This document shows positions 11,697-22,000 of a stretch of DNA of 64,000 nt, one piece after another. Below the pieces are notes generated by a model. That model saw only the letters and a program-made list of their open reading frames with translations. It was not told the origin of the DNA and made no database searches. The stretch's first letter is position 1, and every line of letters starts with the position of its first letter. A program made the position numbers and the translations under genes. Source of the stretch: Burkholderiales bacterium (GTDB taxonomy: Bacteria; Pseudomonadota; Gammaproteobacteria; Burkholderiales; Burkholderiaceae_E); the NCBI GenBank assembly GCA_003577305.1, contig QEVL01000002.1:1-64000 (forward strand), read 5' to 3'.

Positions 11697-12356
11697 TCAA
11701 GGGTGAACCTGCCCAACCTCGGAACTCACCTGGACACTGCCGATCGAGGGCATCCTCTTATTGAGCAGCGCAAGATCTCTCTCGCGCCGATCTTCGACCG
11801 TGATCTTCTGTGCCTTCCACTCGCGCAGGTCCAGATTGAGTTGACCGATGTAGGTCGCCTGCCCGGGCTTGATGACAAACCGGTAGCTGAAGGGACGCTT
11901 CGGGCTGTACTCGGTACCACCGCTTGCCTCAGCTCGGTCTCTGAGCTGCCATGTATAGAACTCGTACGCACCAGGTGGCAGGCGGAGAGATGCAACGCGC
12001 CCGGCCGTTGCGCCTTCCCATAGGTCAAGCGGTTCGGCCGAGCTTGGCCCCTTGACCACGACCTCCTGGCCGCCGCCAGCGCGTGCAGTTGCTCTCGATG
12101 CACCGCGTGCATGCTGAAGCACCGATTCGAAGTACGGTCGAGCAATCACAGCTTCGCGCTCTTCTGGAGCGAGCGCGCGGATCCGGTACTCGAAGCTGGA
12201 AATCTTCTCAAGCGGTTCACCCGACAAGGTCAGCGACACGATCAAGAGCCCTTCCGGTTGCCCTGGGGTCAGAGCGTACCCAGTAGGAAGATCGGACGTG
12301 GCTGCGCAGCCTGTCAGGCTCAACGCGACCAGGGTTGGAAACAGCATTTGCTTCAT
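11697..12356 (-). CDS. Hypothetical lipoprotein
   Basis: 219-aa protein with a lipoprotein signal (KQMLFPTLVALSLTGCAA; lipobox LTGC at about 14-17). The mature part has a beta-rich region including LRLPPGAYEFYTW and GQATYIGQLNLDLREW, as in small periplasmic lipoproteins with an immunoglobulin-like fold. No known catalytic residues. The ATG at 12356 is preceded by GGGAG. Downstream of a LysR gene on the same strand (67-bp gap). Function not recognised. Confidence 0.78.
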   Translation of the reverse strand: MKQMLFPTLVALSLTGCAATSDLPTGYALTPGQPEGLLIVSLTLSGEPLEKISSFEYRIRALAPEEREAVIARPYFESVLQHARGASRATARAGGGQEVVVKGPSSAEPLDLWEGATAGRVASLRLPPGAYEFYTWQLRDRAEASGGTEYSPKRPFSYRFVIKPGQATYIGQLNLDLREWKAQKITVEDRRERDLALLNKRMPSIGSVQVSSEVGQVHP

Positions 12357-12423
12357 GAGGACTCCCTTCCTTCTCTGTGATTGAATCGCTGGTATCCAAT
12401 GTCCATCCGTGGACGAACGGACG

Positions 12424-13332
12424 TCACGGCGTCGGCTCCCCCTCTTTAGACCCAAAGGTCTCGCGCGCACGCGCGAGGAATCGCTTCATTGACGCAGACG
12501 GTTCGCCTTGCCGGCGAAGCAGGTAGGTCGACAGCGTGGGAGCTGTACCTACCAGGGGGCGGATCGCGATGTCGGAGCGCTGGAGGGTTTGCACCTGCGA
12601 GGCGATGGCGAAACTGATGCCGTAACCCGCCCCTACTAGAGTGAGCATTACGCCCAAGCTAGTCACGTGGTCGACAACCTTGGGCTCTACCGATGCACCT
12701 TCAAGCACAGCCTGGATCTGGTGGTGACAGCCCGAGTCCGCCTCTGGATGACACAGCACCACCGGAAACTTCAGCGCGTCGTCCAGCCTGACCTGGCCGT
12801 GGATCAACAATGGATGGCGCGCCGGCACAACCACAGACAGAGGATCGGTCCAAACCGCCTCGGCGACGAGCCCGTCGTTGACCGCATTGGACAGGGCAAA
12901 GCCAACGTCCAGCAGGTCGTTGTGCAGACCCTTGAGCTGCTGACGAAACGGCATCTCGAACACACGTATCTCAAGCTCAGGCTCTTGCTCACGGCTGCGC
13001 GCGAGCAGAGTGGCGATGCGCGGCTGGGCCAAGCTGTCACAGATGGCGATGCGCAAATAGCCCTGGTAGCCTTGCGCCGCCCCCTTGGTGGCCTGGATTG
13101 CCTGGTCCACCGTCGCAAGCACGCGCCTGCTTTCGCTCAACAGTACCTGACCTGCCCAGGTCAATCGCGTCTGGCGCGTACTTCGATCAAACAATTGCAC
13201 GCCAAGCAGGTCTTCAAGATCCCGCATCGCGCGCGACACCGGCGACTGCTCTATACCCAAGCGCTCCGCCGCACGCGCGAAATGCAGTTCCTCCGCCGCG
13301 ACGACAAAATAGCGCATCAATCTGAGTTCCAT
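12424..13332 (-). CDS. LysR-type transcriptional regulator
   Basis: 302-aa LysR regulator: N-terminal winged HTH (LRYFVVAAEELHFARAAERL-type helix-turn-helix, IEQSPVSRAMRDLE recognition helix) and a C-terminal effector domain (LLDVGFAL, VPARHPLL, MLTLVGAGYGISF). It is clearly related by eye to the LysR at 37862-38773, sharing IEQSP.SR, PxRHPLL, DSGCxxQ and STYLLRR/TTYLLRR. The two paralogues flank the metal cargo and point outward. Target genes unknown. Confidence 0.93.
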   Translation of the reverse strand: MELRLMRYFVVAAEELHFARAAERLGIEQSPVSRAMRDLEDLLGVQLFDRSTRQTRLTWAGQVLLSESRRVLATVDQAIQATKGAAQGYQGYLRIAICDSLAQPRIATLLARSREQEPELEIRVFEMPFRQQLKGLHNDLLDVGFALSNAVNDGLVAEAVWTDPLSVVVPARHPLLIHGQVRLDDALKFPVVLCHPEADSGCHHQIQAVLEGASVEPKVVDHVTSLGVMLTLVGAGYGISFAIASQVQTLQRSDIAIRPLVGTAPTLSTYLLRRQGEPSASMKRFLARARETFGSKEGEPTP

Positions 13333-13472
13333 GGCGGCGGCCTCCTGTTCTCGTTGTTCGCTTGCCTGCGGCAGACCACGGCGTTGCTCGCCATGCCGTC
13401 GCTACCCAACGCCATCAAACTGCTGGAGCTGAGAGGCTTCATAGGTGCGGGTGCCATGCACTGCCTCTCTAA

Positions 13473-14849
13473 TCAGGCCGGGGAGGCGGACGATTCGGCT
13501 GTGCGGGTAGCCTTGACCGAACCCGAAAGTCCGTCCTCATCCATCAGGGTCATGCCGATCGAGGAAATTCCACCCGACGATGCAGCCAACGGCCGCCCAC
13601 CATGCATGCGCGCAATCGCCGCCACAATGGACAGCCCAAGCCCATGATTGCGACGAGCGTCGCTGCGCGAGGGATCTGCGCGGTAGAAGCGGTCGAATAG
13701 GCGTGGAAGGTCTTCAGAACCGATCGTGGCGCCTTTATTCACCACCTTCAGCACGACTTCTCCAGAAGACGCCTTCGAGATTTCCACTCGTATAGTGGAT
13801 CCGCGTTGCCCGTAGCGCGTGGCATTGCTGATCAGGTTGGACAGCGCGCGCTGCAGCAAAGGAGTGTCGAAGCTTCCGTCGGCATCACCGGCAATCTCGA
13901 GCCCCAGACCGGCGTCGGCGAGGGACGCTTCGTGGTAGTTCGACACCTGTCTCGCCAGCGCTGCCAGGCTCGGTGTTGGCGTACGTCGTGCCGTAACGCC
14001 GCGGTCGGCCTGTGACAGAAAAAGCATATCGTGGACGATGCCGGCGATGCGCTGCAGTTCTTCCAGGTTCGATCCGAGCACATCGCGCAACTCACTGGCA
14101 TCGCGCGCCTTGCGCAGCGCCAGCTCTGTGCTGCCGATCAGCGTCGTCAGCGGCGTGCAAAGCTCGTGCGCGACATCGGCATTGAAGCCCTCCAGTTGCT
14201 CGTAGGCCAGCTCCAACCTACCGAGAAGGCCGTTGAACTGTGTGATTAGTGGTTCAAGTTCGTCCGGCTGAGCAGATCCGTCCAGCCGACGATGCAAGGT
14301 ATCGGCCGCAAGCCGTCGAGTCTGCTCTACCAGATCACGCAGCGGTTGCAGGCTAAGACGAACAAGCAGGAAGCCGCCGACCGACACGAACAGCGTCCCT
14401 GCAAGGGCGGCCACTGCGAGCGTGAATCCGAGGCGACGCAACAGCGCGACATCGTCGCGAATGTCGAGCGTCAGGAGGGCGACCAGCGGATCTTGATTGG
14501 AAGTTCGGACAGGCGAAGTGAACCGCACCGAGCGAACAGAGTTGGCCGGCGCAGGCCGTGCGTACAACACCGAGCCATCGGAACGCGTGAGCGAGAGAGC
14601 CATGTCGGCATGGCCGATGAAGAACTCGTCGAGCTTGTGCTTCAGCGTGCTTATGTCTTCGTCGGACTCGGCAAGCAGATGGCGCAACTGCGCCTCTTTC
14701 TGCTGCAGGTCGTCGATTTGGCGTGCCTCGAACCCTACCTGCGCGGCGCCATAGACCGCGGCACAGACCGCGATCAGACCGACCAGACTCTGCAGTGCCA
14801 GCCAATAGGAGAGCCGGCGGCCAAGTGATCCAATGCGGCTGCGGCTCAT
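13473..14849 (-). CDS. Sensor histidine kinase of heavy-metal type
   Basis: 458-aa membrane kinase of the CusS/CzcS/CopS kind. It has a TM segment near 16-37, a periplasmic sensor loop to about 140, TM2 near 141-165, HAMP ([23 protein letters not shown]), the dimerisation H-box [18 protein letters not shown] with His228, an N-box ([13 protein letters not shown]) and G-box [17 protein letters not shown]. The H-box has Cys where Arg is nearly invariant (HELRTPL). It overlaps the response regulator by ATGA, forming an RR-HK operon. Probable sensor of periplasmic divalent metal, inferred from context. Confidence 0.93.
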   Translation of the reverse strand: MSRSRIGSLGRRLSYWLALQSLVGLIAVCAAVYGAAQVGFEARQIDDLQQKEAQLRHLLAESDEDISTLKHKLDEFFIGHADMALSLTRSDGSVLYARPAPANSVRSVRFTSPVRTSNQDPLVALLTLDIRDDVALLRRLGFTLAVAALAGTLFVSVGGFLLVRLSLQPLRDLVEQTRRLAADTLHRRLDGSAQPDELEPLITQFNGLLGRLELAYEQLEGFNADVAHELCTPLTTLIGSTELALRKARDASELRDVLGSNLEELQRIAGIVHDMLFLSQADRGVTARRTPTPSLAALARQVSNYHEASLADAGLGLEIAGDADGSFDTPLLQRALSNLISNATRYGQRGSTIRVEISKASSGEVVLKVVNKGATIGSEDLPRLFDRFYRADPSRSDARRNHGLGLSIVAAIARMHGGRPLAASSGGISSIGMTLMDEDGLSGSVKATRTAESSASPA

Positions 14850-15532
14850 TGCTCGCGAAGCTCCAGCACGTAGCCCATACCGCGCACCGTGTGCAGCAAA
14901 GTGCGCTCAAACGGACCATCAATCTTGTTCCGCAGACGGCGAACGGCAACGTCAATGACGTTCGTCGCGCTGTCGAAGTTCATGTCCCAAACCTGCTCAG
15001 CGATCTCGGTGCGTGAGAGCACCTCCCCCTGTCGGCGCAGGAACAGTGCAAGCAGACTGAACTCCTGAGCGGTGAGTTCCAACCGGCGGCCAGCCCGAAC
15101 CGCCCTGCGGCGCATCAGGTCGATCTCAAGGTCCGCCAGACCAAGCACGGTCGTGTTGCCTACTTCGCGCGCCGGTTGTGCGCGACGCAGAAGCACTTGG
15201 ATGCGCGCGAGCAGTTCAGAGAAGGCGAACGGCTTGACAAGGTAGTCGTCAGCACCGCTCTGCAAGCCTCGCACACGATCTTCGACACGCACGCGTGCAG
15301 TGAGCATCAAGACCGGGGTCTGCTTTGTCTGTCGCAGCGCAGCCAACAGGCTCAGACCGTCGATACCTGGCAGCATCCCGTCCAGCACGATTAGCTCGTA
15401 GTCGAACTCCATTGCCAAGTGAAGCCCATCGACGCCGTTGTGAGCGACATCCACCACGAAGCCTTCTTCCGTCAGCCCCTTACGCAGGTACTCGGCCAGC
15501 TTGATCTCGTCCTCGACGACCAGCAGCTTCAT
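14846..15532 (-). CDS. OmpR/PhoB-family response regulator (metal type)
   Basis: 228-aa regulator with receiver (VVEDE acidic pocket, phospho-acceptor Asp51 in [13 protein letters not shown], Lys in LVKPFAF) and a winged-helix DNA-binding domain ending in [10 protein letters not shown]. Resembles CopR/IrlR/CzcR. The ATG at 15532 is preceded by GAGGG. It is the first gene of a leftward operon with the kinase, divergent from the DUF4148 gene. It is the best candidate to bind the CTGTCAT sites at 15575, 25327 and 36390. Confidence 0.94.
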   Translation of the reverse strand: MKLLVVEDEIKLAEYLRKGLTEEGFVVDVAHNGVDGLHLAMEFDYELIVLDGMLPGIDGLSLLAALRQTKQTPVLMLTARVRVEDRVRGLQSGADDYLVKPFAFSELLARIQVLLRRAQPAREVGNTTVLGLADLEIDLMRRRAVRAGRRLELTAQEFSLLALFLRRQGEVLSRTEIAEQVWDMNFDSATNVIDVAVRRLRNKIDGPFERTLLHTVRGMGYVLELREQ

Positions 15533-15565
15533 CGTCCCTCGGCTCCCGCGCGGCACCGCGACAAC

Positions 15566-15620
15566 CTGTCCGAACTGTCATCAGTCGGACCCACTTCTGT
15601 TGGCACGCGATTTCTACATT
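15566..15620 (+). promoter_or_regulatory. Operator and promoter of the DUF4148 gene
   Basis: Half-site CTGTCAT at 15575-15581, preceded two bases earlier by a degenerate copy (CTGTCCG, 15566-15572). Exactly 33 nt later is a -10-like TACATT (15615-15620) inside GATTTCTACATTG. The same half-site-to-hexamer distance occurs at 25288-25342 and 36351-36405. A second dyad (GTCCGA 15568-15573 / TCGGAC 15585-15590) overlaps it. Located between the divergent regulator and DUF4148 genes. Confidence 0.6.
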
Positions 15621-15678
15621 GGCAGGCATCCCCCAGCAGGCTGCTGACGGGACCCCTGCCAGCAAAGGAACCGACACC

Positions 15679-16017
15679 ATGCGCTTTAGCCACCCCACCC
15701 TTGCTGCTCTCGCAGCCACCGCCGCCCTCGCTTTGCCCGGCTTTGCACAGGCCGATTCGCCGTATCACCCCGCGAACGGCGAAGTCGGGTTCACCTACCA
15801 TCCGGAGCACTTCAAGAGCACCAAGTCCCGCGCCGAAGTGATCGCCGAGGTCGAAGCCGCACGCAAGGACGGAACGCTGGCCTTGATCCAACGAGGTGCG
15901 CCCTTGCCTGTGAAGAGCACCGGTCCTGCCAAGACACGCCAGCAGGTCATCGACGAGATGCGGAACGAGCCGCCCGAACAACGGCGCGCACGCATGGAGA
16001 TGATGGTCGGCCCCTGA
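15679..16017 (+). CDS. DUF4148-like secreted protein
   Basis: 112-aa protein with a cleavable signal peptide (HPTLAALAATAALALPGFAQ, cleavage near AQA-D). The mature part is small and charged, with the SRAEVIAEVEAARKDGTL and RQQVIDEMRNEPPEQRRA repeats typical of DUF4148 proteins, which are frequent in Burkholderiales periplasm. The start at 15679 is chosen for the signal peptide. The upstream operator suggests control by the adjacent two-component system. Function unknown. Confidence 0.85.
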   Translation: MRFSHPTLAALAATAALALPGFAQADSPYHPANGEVGFTYHPEHFKSTKSRAEVIAEVEAARKDGTLALIQRGAPLPVKSTGPAKTRQQVIDEMRNEPPEQRRARMEMMVGP

Positions 16018-16031
16018 GATACTGGCGTCTT

Positions 16032-16277
16032 CTAGTGGTGGCGCGGATTGCTCTTGTTGGAGCCTCCGCGCCGCTTCTGCTTTCCGGCAACTCGACCCGC
16101 TGTCAAGCGGTCCTGAAGCTGCTGGCTGTAGCTGCGCGGGGGCGTTGCCGGCGGAGGTGGATGCCGCTTGCGCCAGTAGCTGTACACAAGCCAAGCCACC
16201 ACGCCGGCAACAAGAAAGCCCAGCCAGATCAGTGCGATTGTCTGAGCCAGGTCCTTGTCGAGCAGATGTCTGCGCAT
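16032..16277 (-). CDS. Small single-pass membrane protein
   Basis: 81 aa, starting MRRHLLDKDLAQ, followed by one TM segment (TIALIWLGFLVAGVVAWLVY) and a basic, proline- and Gln-rich cytoplasmic tail (KRHPPPPATPP ... KQKRRGGSNKS). A strong GGAGG lies 5-9 nt before the ATG at 16277. It converges on the DUF4148 gene. Not recognised; its location suggests metal-stress association. Confidence 0.6.
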   Translation of the reverse strand: MRRHLLDKDLAQTIALIWLGFLVAGVVAWLVYSYWRKRHPPPPATPPRSYSQQLQDRLTAGRVAGKQKRRGGSNKSNPRHH

Positions 16278-16485
16278 CCCCCCTCCTCGTGCTGCGCTCG
16301 CGCTCGACGGAGCGCCAAGCGCGCGCGCGCCAACTGCCGAGAACGCCGCCGTCCACGTGACACCGACCAAGACCTGCCGCAGGGCCGCACGTAGGCGGCA
16401 CTCGAACCTGGTGTCCGAAGCTTGACTTCGTCCGGGCTGAGGTCCGGCCAGGGAGAGCCGCGGTCACGCCTAGGGCCACGCGGGA

Positions 16486-16857
16486 CTACTTGAGCGTGAA
16501 CCGTGCCGCAACGGCTGGCTTGCCGTTGAGAGCCACGTCCGCCAGCACCTTTGTGCCGGCACCGAGCTTGAAACTTCCCTTCGCTTCGAGCTTGTCGCCA
16601 GCGAGCGTCAAGGGTGCCTCGGTCTTGTCGCTCCCGTTGAATACCGTCACCTTGCCAGTGGCACTGGTCAGCTTCATTGGCTTACCGTGGTCGCTGACGT
16701 GGATCACAATCAGGTCGGATTTGGCGACAAGCTCCATGTCACCGGTCTTGGTCTCGACGACCACGCCACCATGCTGGGGCTTGTGATCATCTGCAGCGTG
16801 GACCGGCGCCGCGGCGACGATGGCAGCGACGAGGGTCGCGAATGCATAGCTCTTCAT
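16486..16857 (-). CDS. Small periplasmic protein of the metal operon
   Basis: 123-aa exported protein: signal peptide KSYAFATLVAAIVAAAPVHA with cleavage after AHA, then DDHKPQHGG, a histidine-rich mature N-terminus that could bind metal, and an all-beta remainder. The ATG (16855-16857) overlaps the stop of the phosphoethanolamine transferase gene (TGATG), so it is the last gene of the Czc operon and probably translationally coupled. AAGGAG lies 9-10 nt upstream. No named family recognised. Confidence 0.82.
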   Translation of the reverse strand: MKSYAFATLVAAIVAAAPVHAADDHKPQHGGVVVETKTGDMELVAKSDLIVIHVSDHGKPMKLTSATGKVTVFNGSDKTEAPLTLAGDKLEAKGSFKLGAGTKVLADVALNGKPAVAARFTLK

Positions 16858-18539
16858 CACGTCTTCTCCTTTCGACTATCGACTGAGATAGCCGGTTGCG
16901 TGGGAACGCGACAGGCAGCGAACACGTCCGCCTGAGCGCGGTACACAGCGGCTCGGACACCGGAAATGCCCAAGACCGAGTGGTACAGGTTGTCGTGCGA
17001 CAGGGAAGAGGTCCGTTGCATCAAGCAGCCACGGTCCAGCCCGAGGCGCCCGAGCGTGGCCTCCGGCAGCCAAGCCATAAACGGCACTTCCTTCTGGTAA
17101 GGCGGTGCGAAGTCATAGGGCATGCCATGCAGAAAGATCCCGCTCTCGCCGAGCGACTCGCCGTGATCGGATACGAACATCAGCGCCGTGTCGGCTCGGT
17201 TGGAGTTCGCGCTCAGGCTCGTGATTGCCCAATCAAGCACGTGGTCTGTGTAGACGAGCGCGTTGTCGTAGGCGTTGACGACGGAAGCCGGATCGCAGCG
17301 GTCCAGAGCGTTGGTGCTGCACACAGGGGCGAAGCGCTCGAAAGTCGGGGGATAACGGCGGTAGTAAGCCGGTCCGTGCTGGCCTTTCATGTGCAGCACA
17401 ATGACCGTGTCGCGTTCGACTGCCGCGAGGCGCTGATCCAGTCGATCGAGTAGCACCTCGTCGAAGCAGCCTTCGACGCCACAACCAGCATCCGAGGCAA
17501 GGCTCGCAGCATCAACAACCTGAACGCGGTCGCACACGCCCTTGCACCCGGAGTTGTTGTCGATCCACCAAACGTCCAATCCCGCGCGCTGCAGCGCATC
17601 GAGCAGACTCTCGCGACGGTAGGCCAGACCGTCGGCGTATGCCGCCCGGCCGACGTCCATGAACATGCAGGGCAGTGAGGTGGCCGTCGCCGTGCCGCAG
17701 GCTTCAGCCGTACCGAAATTGATAAGGTCGGGGCGCGCCGCCAGCATCGGCGTCGTCGGACGGCCGTACCCGTTCAAGGACAGGCTGGCGGCACGAGTGG
17801 TCTCGCCGATGACGAGCACCAGCACCAGTGGCCGGCCTGCTTGTTCAACGCCAGAAAGGCGCGCCGCATCGGCCGCCGCAAGCACGAACTCGCGGGGCGC
17901 ATTGATTCGCGCACGAGCAAAGCCATGGGCTGCTGCCAGCAGGTTGATCGGTACCAACTGCGATCGCAAATCGCGATGGTTGCGAAACAGCGACGCATAG
18001 GACGCGAAGAAGCCCGTGAGGAGCAACGCCGAGACGCCAAGCAGCACTGTCAACGTCGCTGCCTTGTCGGCTAGCGCGCCGAGCAGACCGCGAGGCGTCA
18101 GCGGTATGCGAGAGAGAACCACGGCAGGAACGACGCCCAGGCCGAGCACCCAGACAAGCAACCCGGGGCTGAGCAGCTCGCCGACCTCGGCTGCATCCGT
18201 CTCCAGGACATTGCCGAACATCCCTCGATCGAACGCGATGCCGTAGCGGTTCATGAAATACGCCAGTGCCGCCGCAGCGACCAGGAGGCCGCACAACACC
18301 GGCTTTGCCGCGCGCCCCCAAGTCAACAGTTCGAGGCTCAGCCAGACCAGGACCAAAGCCAGTATCGGCAAGGTCAGCAGCCAGGCCGCACGATCGGCGC
18401 TCCAACCATCAACGGCCCGCCACAGCGCGGACCAGAACGGCAGGTTCAACAGCCCGAGCATCCACAGCGCCACCGCGAGGTTGAACACCGGCAGGCGGAT
18501 CGGTGTCCGAGGATGGAGCGGGACTTCACGCCAACGCAT
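16857..18539 (-). CDS. eptA: Lipid A phosphoethanolamine transferase (EptA/MCR family)
   Basis: 560-aa inner-membrane enzyme. About five N-terminal TM helices (residues ~18-215) are followed by a periplasmic sulfatase-fold domain. The nucleophile motif VIGETTRAASLSLNGYGR is present (probable catalytic Thr247), as are the DHGESLGE zinc site and HGMPY. Several Cys pairs for disulfides are visible (CGTATATSLPC, CKGVC, CGVEGC). The family moves phosphoethanolamine from PE onto lipid A, lowering negative charge and giving polymyxin tolerance. It lies in the metal-efflux operon, coupled to the next gene. An ATG at 18560 is an alternative start. Acceptor is inferred, not proven. Confidence 0.9.
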   Translation of the reverse strand: MRWREVPLHPRTPIRLPVFNLAVALWMLGLLNLPFWSALWRAVDGWSADRAAWLLTLPILALVLVWLSLELLTWGRAAKPVLCGLLVAAAALAYFMNRYGIAFDRGMFGNVLETDAAEVGELLSPGLLVWVLGLGVVPAVVLSRIPLTPRGLLGALADKAATLTVLLGVSALLLTGFFASYASLFRNHRDLRSQLVPINLLAAAHGFARARINAPREFVLAAADAARLSGVEQAGRPLVLVLVIGETTRAASLSLNGYGRPTTPMLAARPDLINFGTAEACGTATATSLPCMFMDVGRAAYADGLAYRRESLLDALQRAGLDVWWIDNNSGCKGVCDRVQVVDAASLASDAGCGVEGCFDEVLLDRLDQRLAAVERDTVIVLHMKGQHGPAYYRRYPPTFERFAPVCSTNALDRCDPASVVNAYDNALVYTDHVLDWAITSLSANSNRADTALMFVSDHGESLGESGIFLHGMPYDFAPPYQKEVPFMAWLPEATLGRLGLDRGCLMQRTSSLSHDNLYHSVLGISGVRAAVYRAQADVFAACRVPTQPAISVDSRKEKT

Positions 18540-18713
18540 CGCTCCCCCTGGCCTGCACATCAACCGACCCGTCTGCCCCGTTCGACGGCGCCAATGGGCC
18601 GGGTGAATGCGGGAGCTGCCACGCCCTTCGTAGAGAGGCGTGCGCAGCATCGACCTTGGCGTGGCCGGTGCGCATCGGCAGTCGCTGGCAATGGCCGGCG
18701 GGCTGGCTTCGCA

Positions 18714-19055
18714 TCAGTGGATCGCCTCCGCCGACACGATGTCGACGACGTAGATCCAGCCAGCTCGTCGCTGCCCGGTTCTCCCTGCGGCGCGAATCGC
18801 GGCCACCAACTCGGCCACGTCCGCATCCTCGCAATGCAGCTCCAGCTTGAATTCGCGGGTGACCTCCTGTCCGAGGTCGACCGAGTAGTGGCGCTCGTCC
18901 TGGTCGATTGGCGCCAGCGAACCTTGCACGGCATAAACCGTCAGGTTGTGCTGACCCGCGTCGCCGGGCCGGGGCACCCACGCGCTGGTTGCCTTCACCG
19001 CCTCGATGACATCCGCGATGCGCGTGCGGTGGACATAGGCCTTGATTTCCTTCAT
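18714..19055 (-). CDS. PII-like metal-associated regulator
   Basis: 113-aa ferredoxin-like protein starting MKEIKAYVHRTRIADVIEAV, the PII signature N-terminus, with the C-terminal GWIYVVDIVSAEAIH strand. The T-loop lacks the PII uridylylation tyrosine context. PII-like proteins of this kind sit beside CzcA-type pumps and are thought to sense metal or nucleotide. The start overlaps the czcA stop by ATGA. Role inferred from neighbourhood. Confidence 0.85.
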   Translation of the reverse strand: MKEIKAYVHRTRIADVIEAVKATSAWVPRPGDAGQHNLTVYAVQGSLAPIDQDERHYSVDLGQEVTREFKLELHCEDADVAELVAAIRAAGRTGQRRAGWIYVVDIVSAEAIH

Positions 19056-22000
19056 GGAGCTTCCTCTCGGGCTTGGACGGATGGGGAGGATTCGTCGCTC
19101 TCGGCGCGTTCAGCCGCGAGGCGCTTGCGCTCGTCGCGCGCTTCGGACCACTCCCAGATCAGCGGCAGCAGCAACAGCGTGAGCAGCGTCGAGGTGATGA
19201 GGCCGCCGACCACGACGGTGGCCAGAGGCCGCTGCGTTTCAGCGCCCACCCCGGTGGAGATCAGCATCGGGATCAGGCCGAGGATGGCCACCGAGGCCGT
19301 CATCAACACCGGGCGCAGTCGCAGCGCGGTGCCCTGCCTGACCGCATCGCGCACTGAAAGCCCCTGTCGTCGTCGGTCGTTCAGGAAGCTCACGAGCACG
19401 ATGCCGTTGAGCATCGCGACCCCGAACACGGCGATGAAGCCGATCGCCGAGGGCACCGACAGGTATTGGCCCGAGATGAACAGCCCGACGATGCCGCCGA
19501 TGATCGCGAAGGGGACGTTGGCGATGATCAGCGTCGCATGGCGCACCGAGTTGAACGCGGTGTAGAGCAGGATGAAGATCAGGCCGATCGTCAGCGGCAC
19601 GATGATGCCCAGGCGGGCCATCGCGCGCTGCTGGTTCTCGAAGGCGCCGCCCCACTCGATCCAGTAGCCCGGAGGCATCTTGACCTTCGCAGCAATCGCG
19701 GCGTTGGCGTCCTGCACGAAGCCGTCGACGTCCCGCCCTTGCACATCCATCTGCAGCACGGCATAGCGCTGCAGCGACTCGCGGCGCACGAAGGTGTAGC
19801 CCTCGTCCAGCTTGATCTTGGCCACCTGGGAGAACGGCACGAGGGCGCCCTCGGCCGTGCGAATGGGAATGGAGGCGATCGCCGAAGGACTGTTCCGGTA
19901 CTCCTCGGCCAAGCGCACGGCGATGTCGAAGCGGCGCGTGCCGTCGATCAACGTCGAGACCGTTTCTCCGCCCACACCCGCTTGCACGACGCTCAAGATG
20001 TCGTCAGCATTCAGGCCATAGCGGGAAGCCGCCTGCCGGTCGACTTCGATGACCATCTGCGGCTTGCCCTTGTTGGCCTCGGCCGACAGGTCGGCCACCC
20101 CGGGCACGCCGCCGATGACGGTCTTCAGTTGCCCCGACAGATCCTCGAGCTTGTCGAGCTGCTCACCGTAGACTTTCAGCGCCAGCGTGGCTCGCACGCC
20201 GGAGATGAGTTCCTCGACCCGCATCTGGATCGGCTGCGTCGCGCCGAACACCGCGGTCTGCACTTCGCCTTCGAGATACTCCTGCATCTCCTTGCCGAGT
20301 GCGGAGAAGGACTGCTTCTGCGGCCACTCGTCCTGCGGCTTCAGGTCGAGCAGCACCTCCATGTAGTTGACGTCGGCGGTCTCGCCCTTCTCGGCGCGGC
20401 CGATGGTCGCCAGCACGGAGCGCACCTGCGGATACTTCTTGCGCAGGCTGGCATCCATCACGTTGGCTACGCGGATCGACTCGTCCAACGATGTCGAGGG
20501 AATGCCGACGACGCGGAACATGATCGCGCCTTCCTGCAACTGCGGCATGAACTCCTTGCCGAGCAGGGGAAAAAGGGCCAACGCGCCGATCAGCAGAACT
20601 ACGGCAGCACCGACCACGGTCTTCTTGCGGTCCAGCGCCCAATCGAGCAGCGGCAGGTACACCTTCTTCGCGCCGCGAACCAGCCAAGTGTCCTTCTCCT
20701 CCTTCGGTTTGAGGATCAGCGCAGCCAGCACCGGCACCAGCGTCAATGACAGCAGCAGCGAGCCGGCCATCGCGAAGGTGATGGTCAGCGCCATCGGCTT
20801 GAAGAGCTTGCCTTCTAGCCCCGTCAGCGAGAACAGCGGCAGGAAGACGACGATGATGATCAGGATCGCAAAGGCGATGGGGTTCGCCACCTCACGGGCT
20901 GCTTCCAGCACCACGCGCGTCCGGTTGATCGGCCGTCCGGATTCGCGTGCGTGCGAGAGCAGCCGGAAGGCGTTCTCGACCATGACCACGGCGCCATCGA
21001 CCATCATGCCGATGCCGATCGCCAGGCCCGCCAGCGACATCAGGTTCGCCGACAGCCCGAAGCGGTTCATCAGGATGAAGGCGAACAGCATCGCCAGCGG
21101 CAAGGTGACGATAACCACGATGGCCGAGCGAAACTCGCCGAGGAAGAGGAACAGGATGATCGCCACCAGGATCGAGCCTTCAAGCAGAGCGCTCTCGGCG
21201 GTCTTGAGGGCCTTCTCGACGATCTCGGTGCGGTCGTAGACCGCCTTCAGCTCGATGCCCTTGGGCAGCGCCGCCTGCGCAACGGCGAGCTTGGCCTTGA
21301 CCCCGGCGACGACGTTGGCCGCGTTCTCGTGGATGCGTGCCAGCGCGATGCCCAGCACCGTCTCGTGGCCGTCGCGCGTCACCGCGCCGAAGCGCACCGC
21401 CGGTGCCTCCTTGACGTCGGCGATGTCTCGAACGTAGAGCGGCGTGCCGTTTCGTTCGGCGACGACGATCGAACCGATGTCGGCCACGTTGCCGACGAGC
21501 CCGATGCCGCGCACGAGGTACTGCTCGACGCCGATGTTCAGGTACTGGCCGCCGACCTGCTTGTTGTTGGCGGCCAGGCGCTCCATCACCTCCTTGAACG
21601 TCAGGCCGTACTTGACCAGGCGGCGCGGGTCGATCTGCACCTGATACTGCTTCTCGTGCCCACCCCAGGTGGTCACGTCGTCCACGCCCGGCGCGGTGCG
21701 CAGGATCAGCCGCACGGTCCAGTCGTGCAGCGTGCGCAGATCCATAGCGCTGAGCTTCTTGTCGGCGTCCTCGATCGTGTACCAGAACACCTGGCCGAGG
21801 CCCGAACTGTTCGGACCCAGAACCGGCTCGCCATAGCCCTGGGGCAGGCGCTCCTTGACTTCCTGCAGCTTCTCTCCGACCAGGCGGCGCGCGAAGTAGA
21901 TGTCGACGTCGTCCTTGAAATAGACACCCACGTAGGACAGGCCGAACAGCGAGACCGAGCGCACGACCTCGACGTCGGGCAGGCCGGCCATCGCGCCTTC

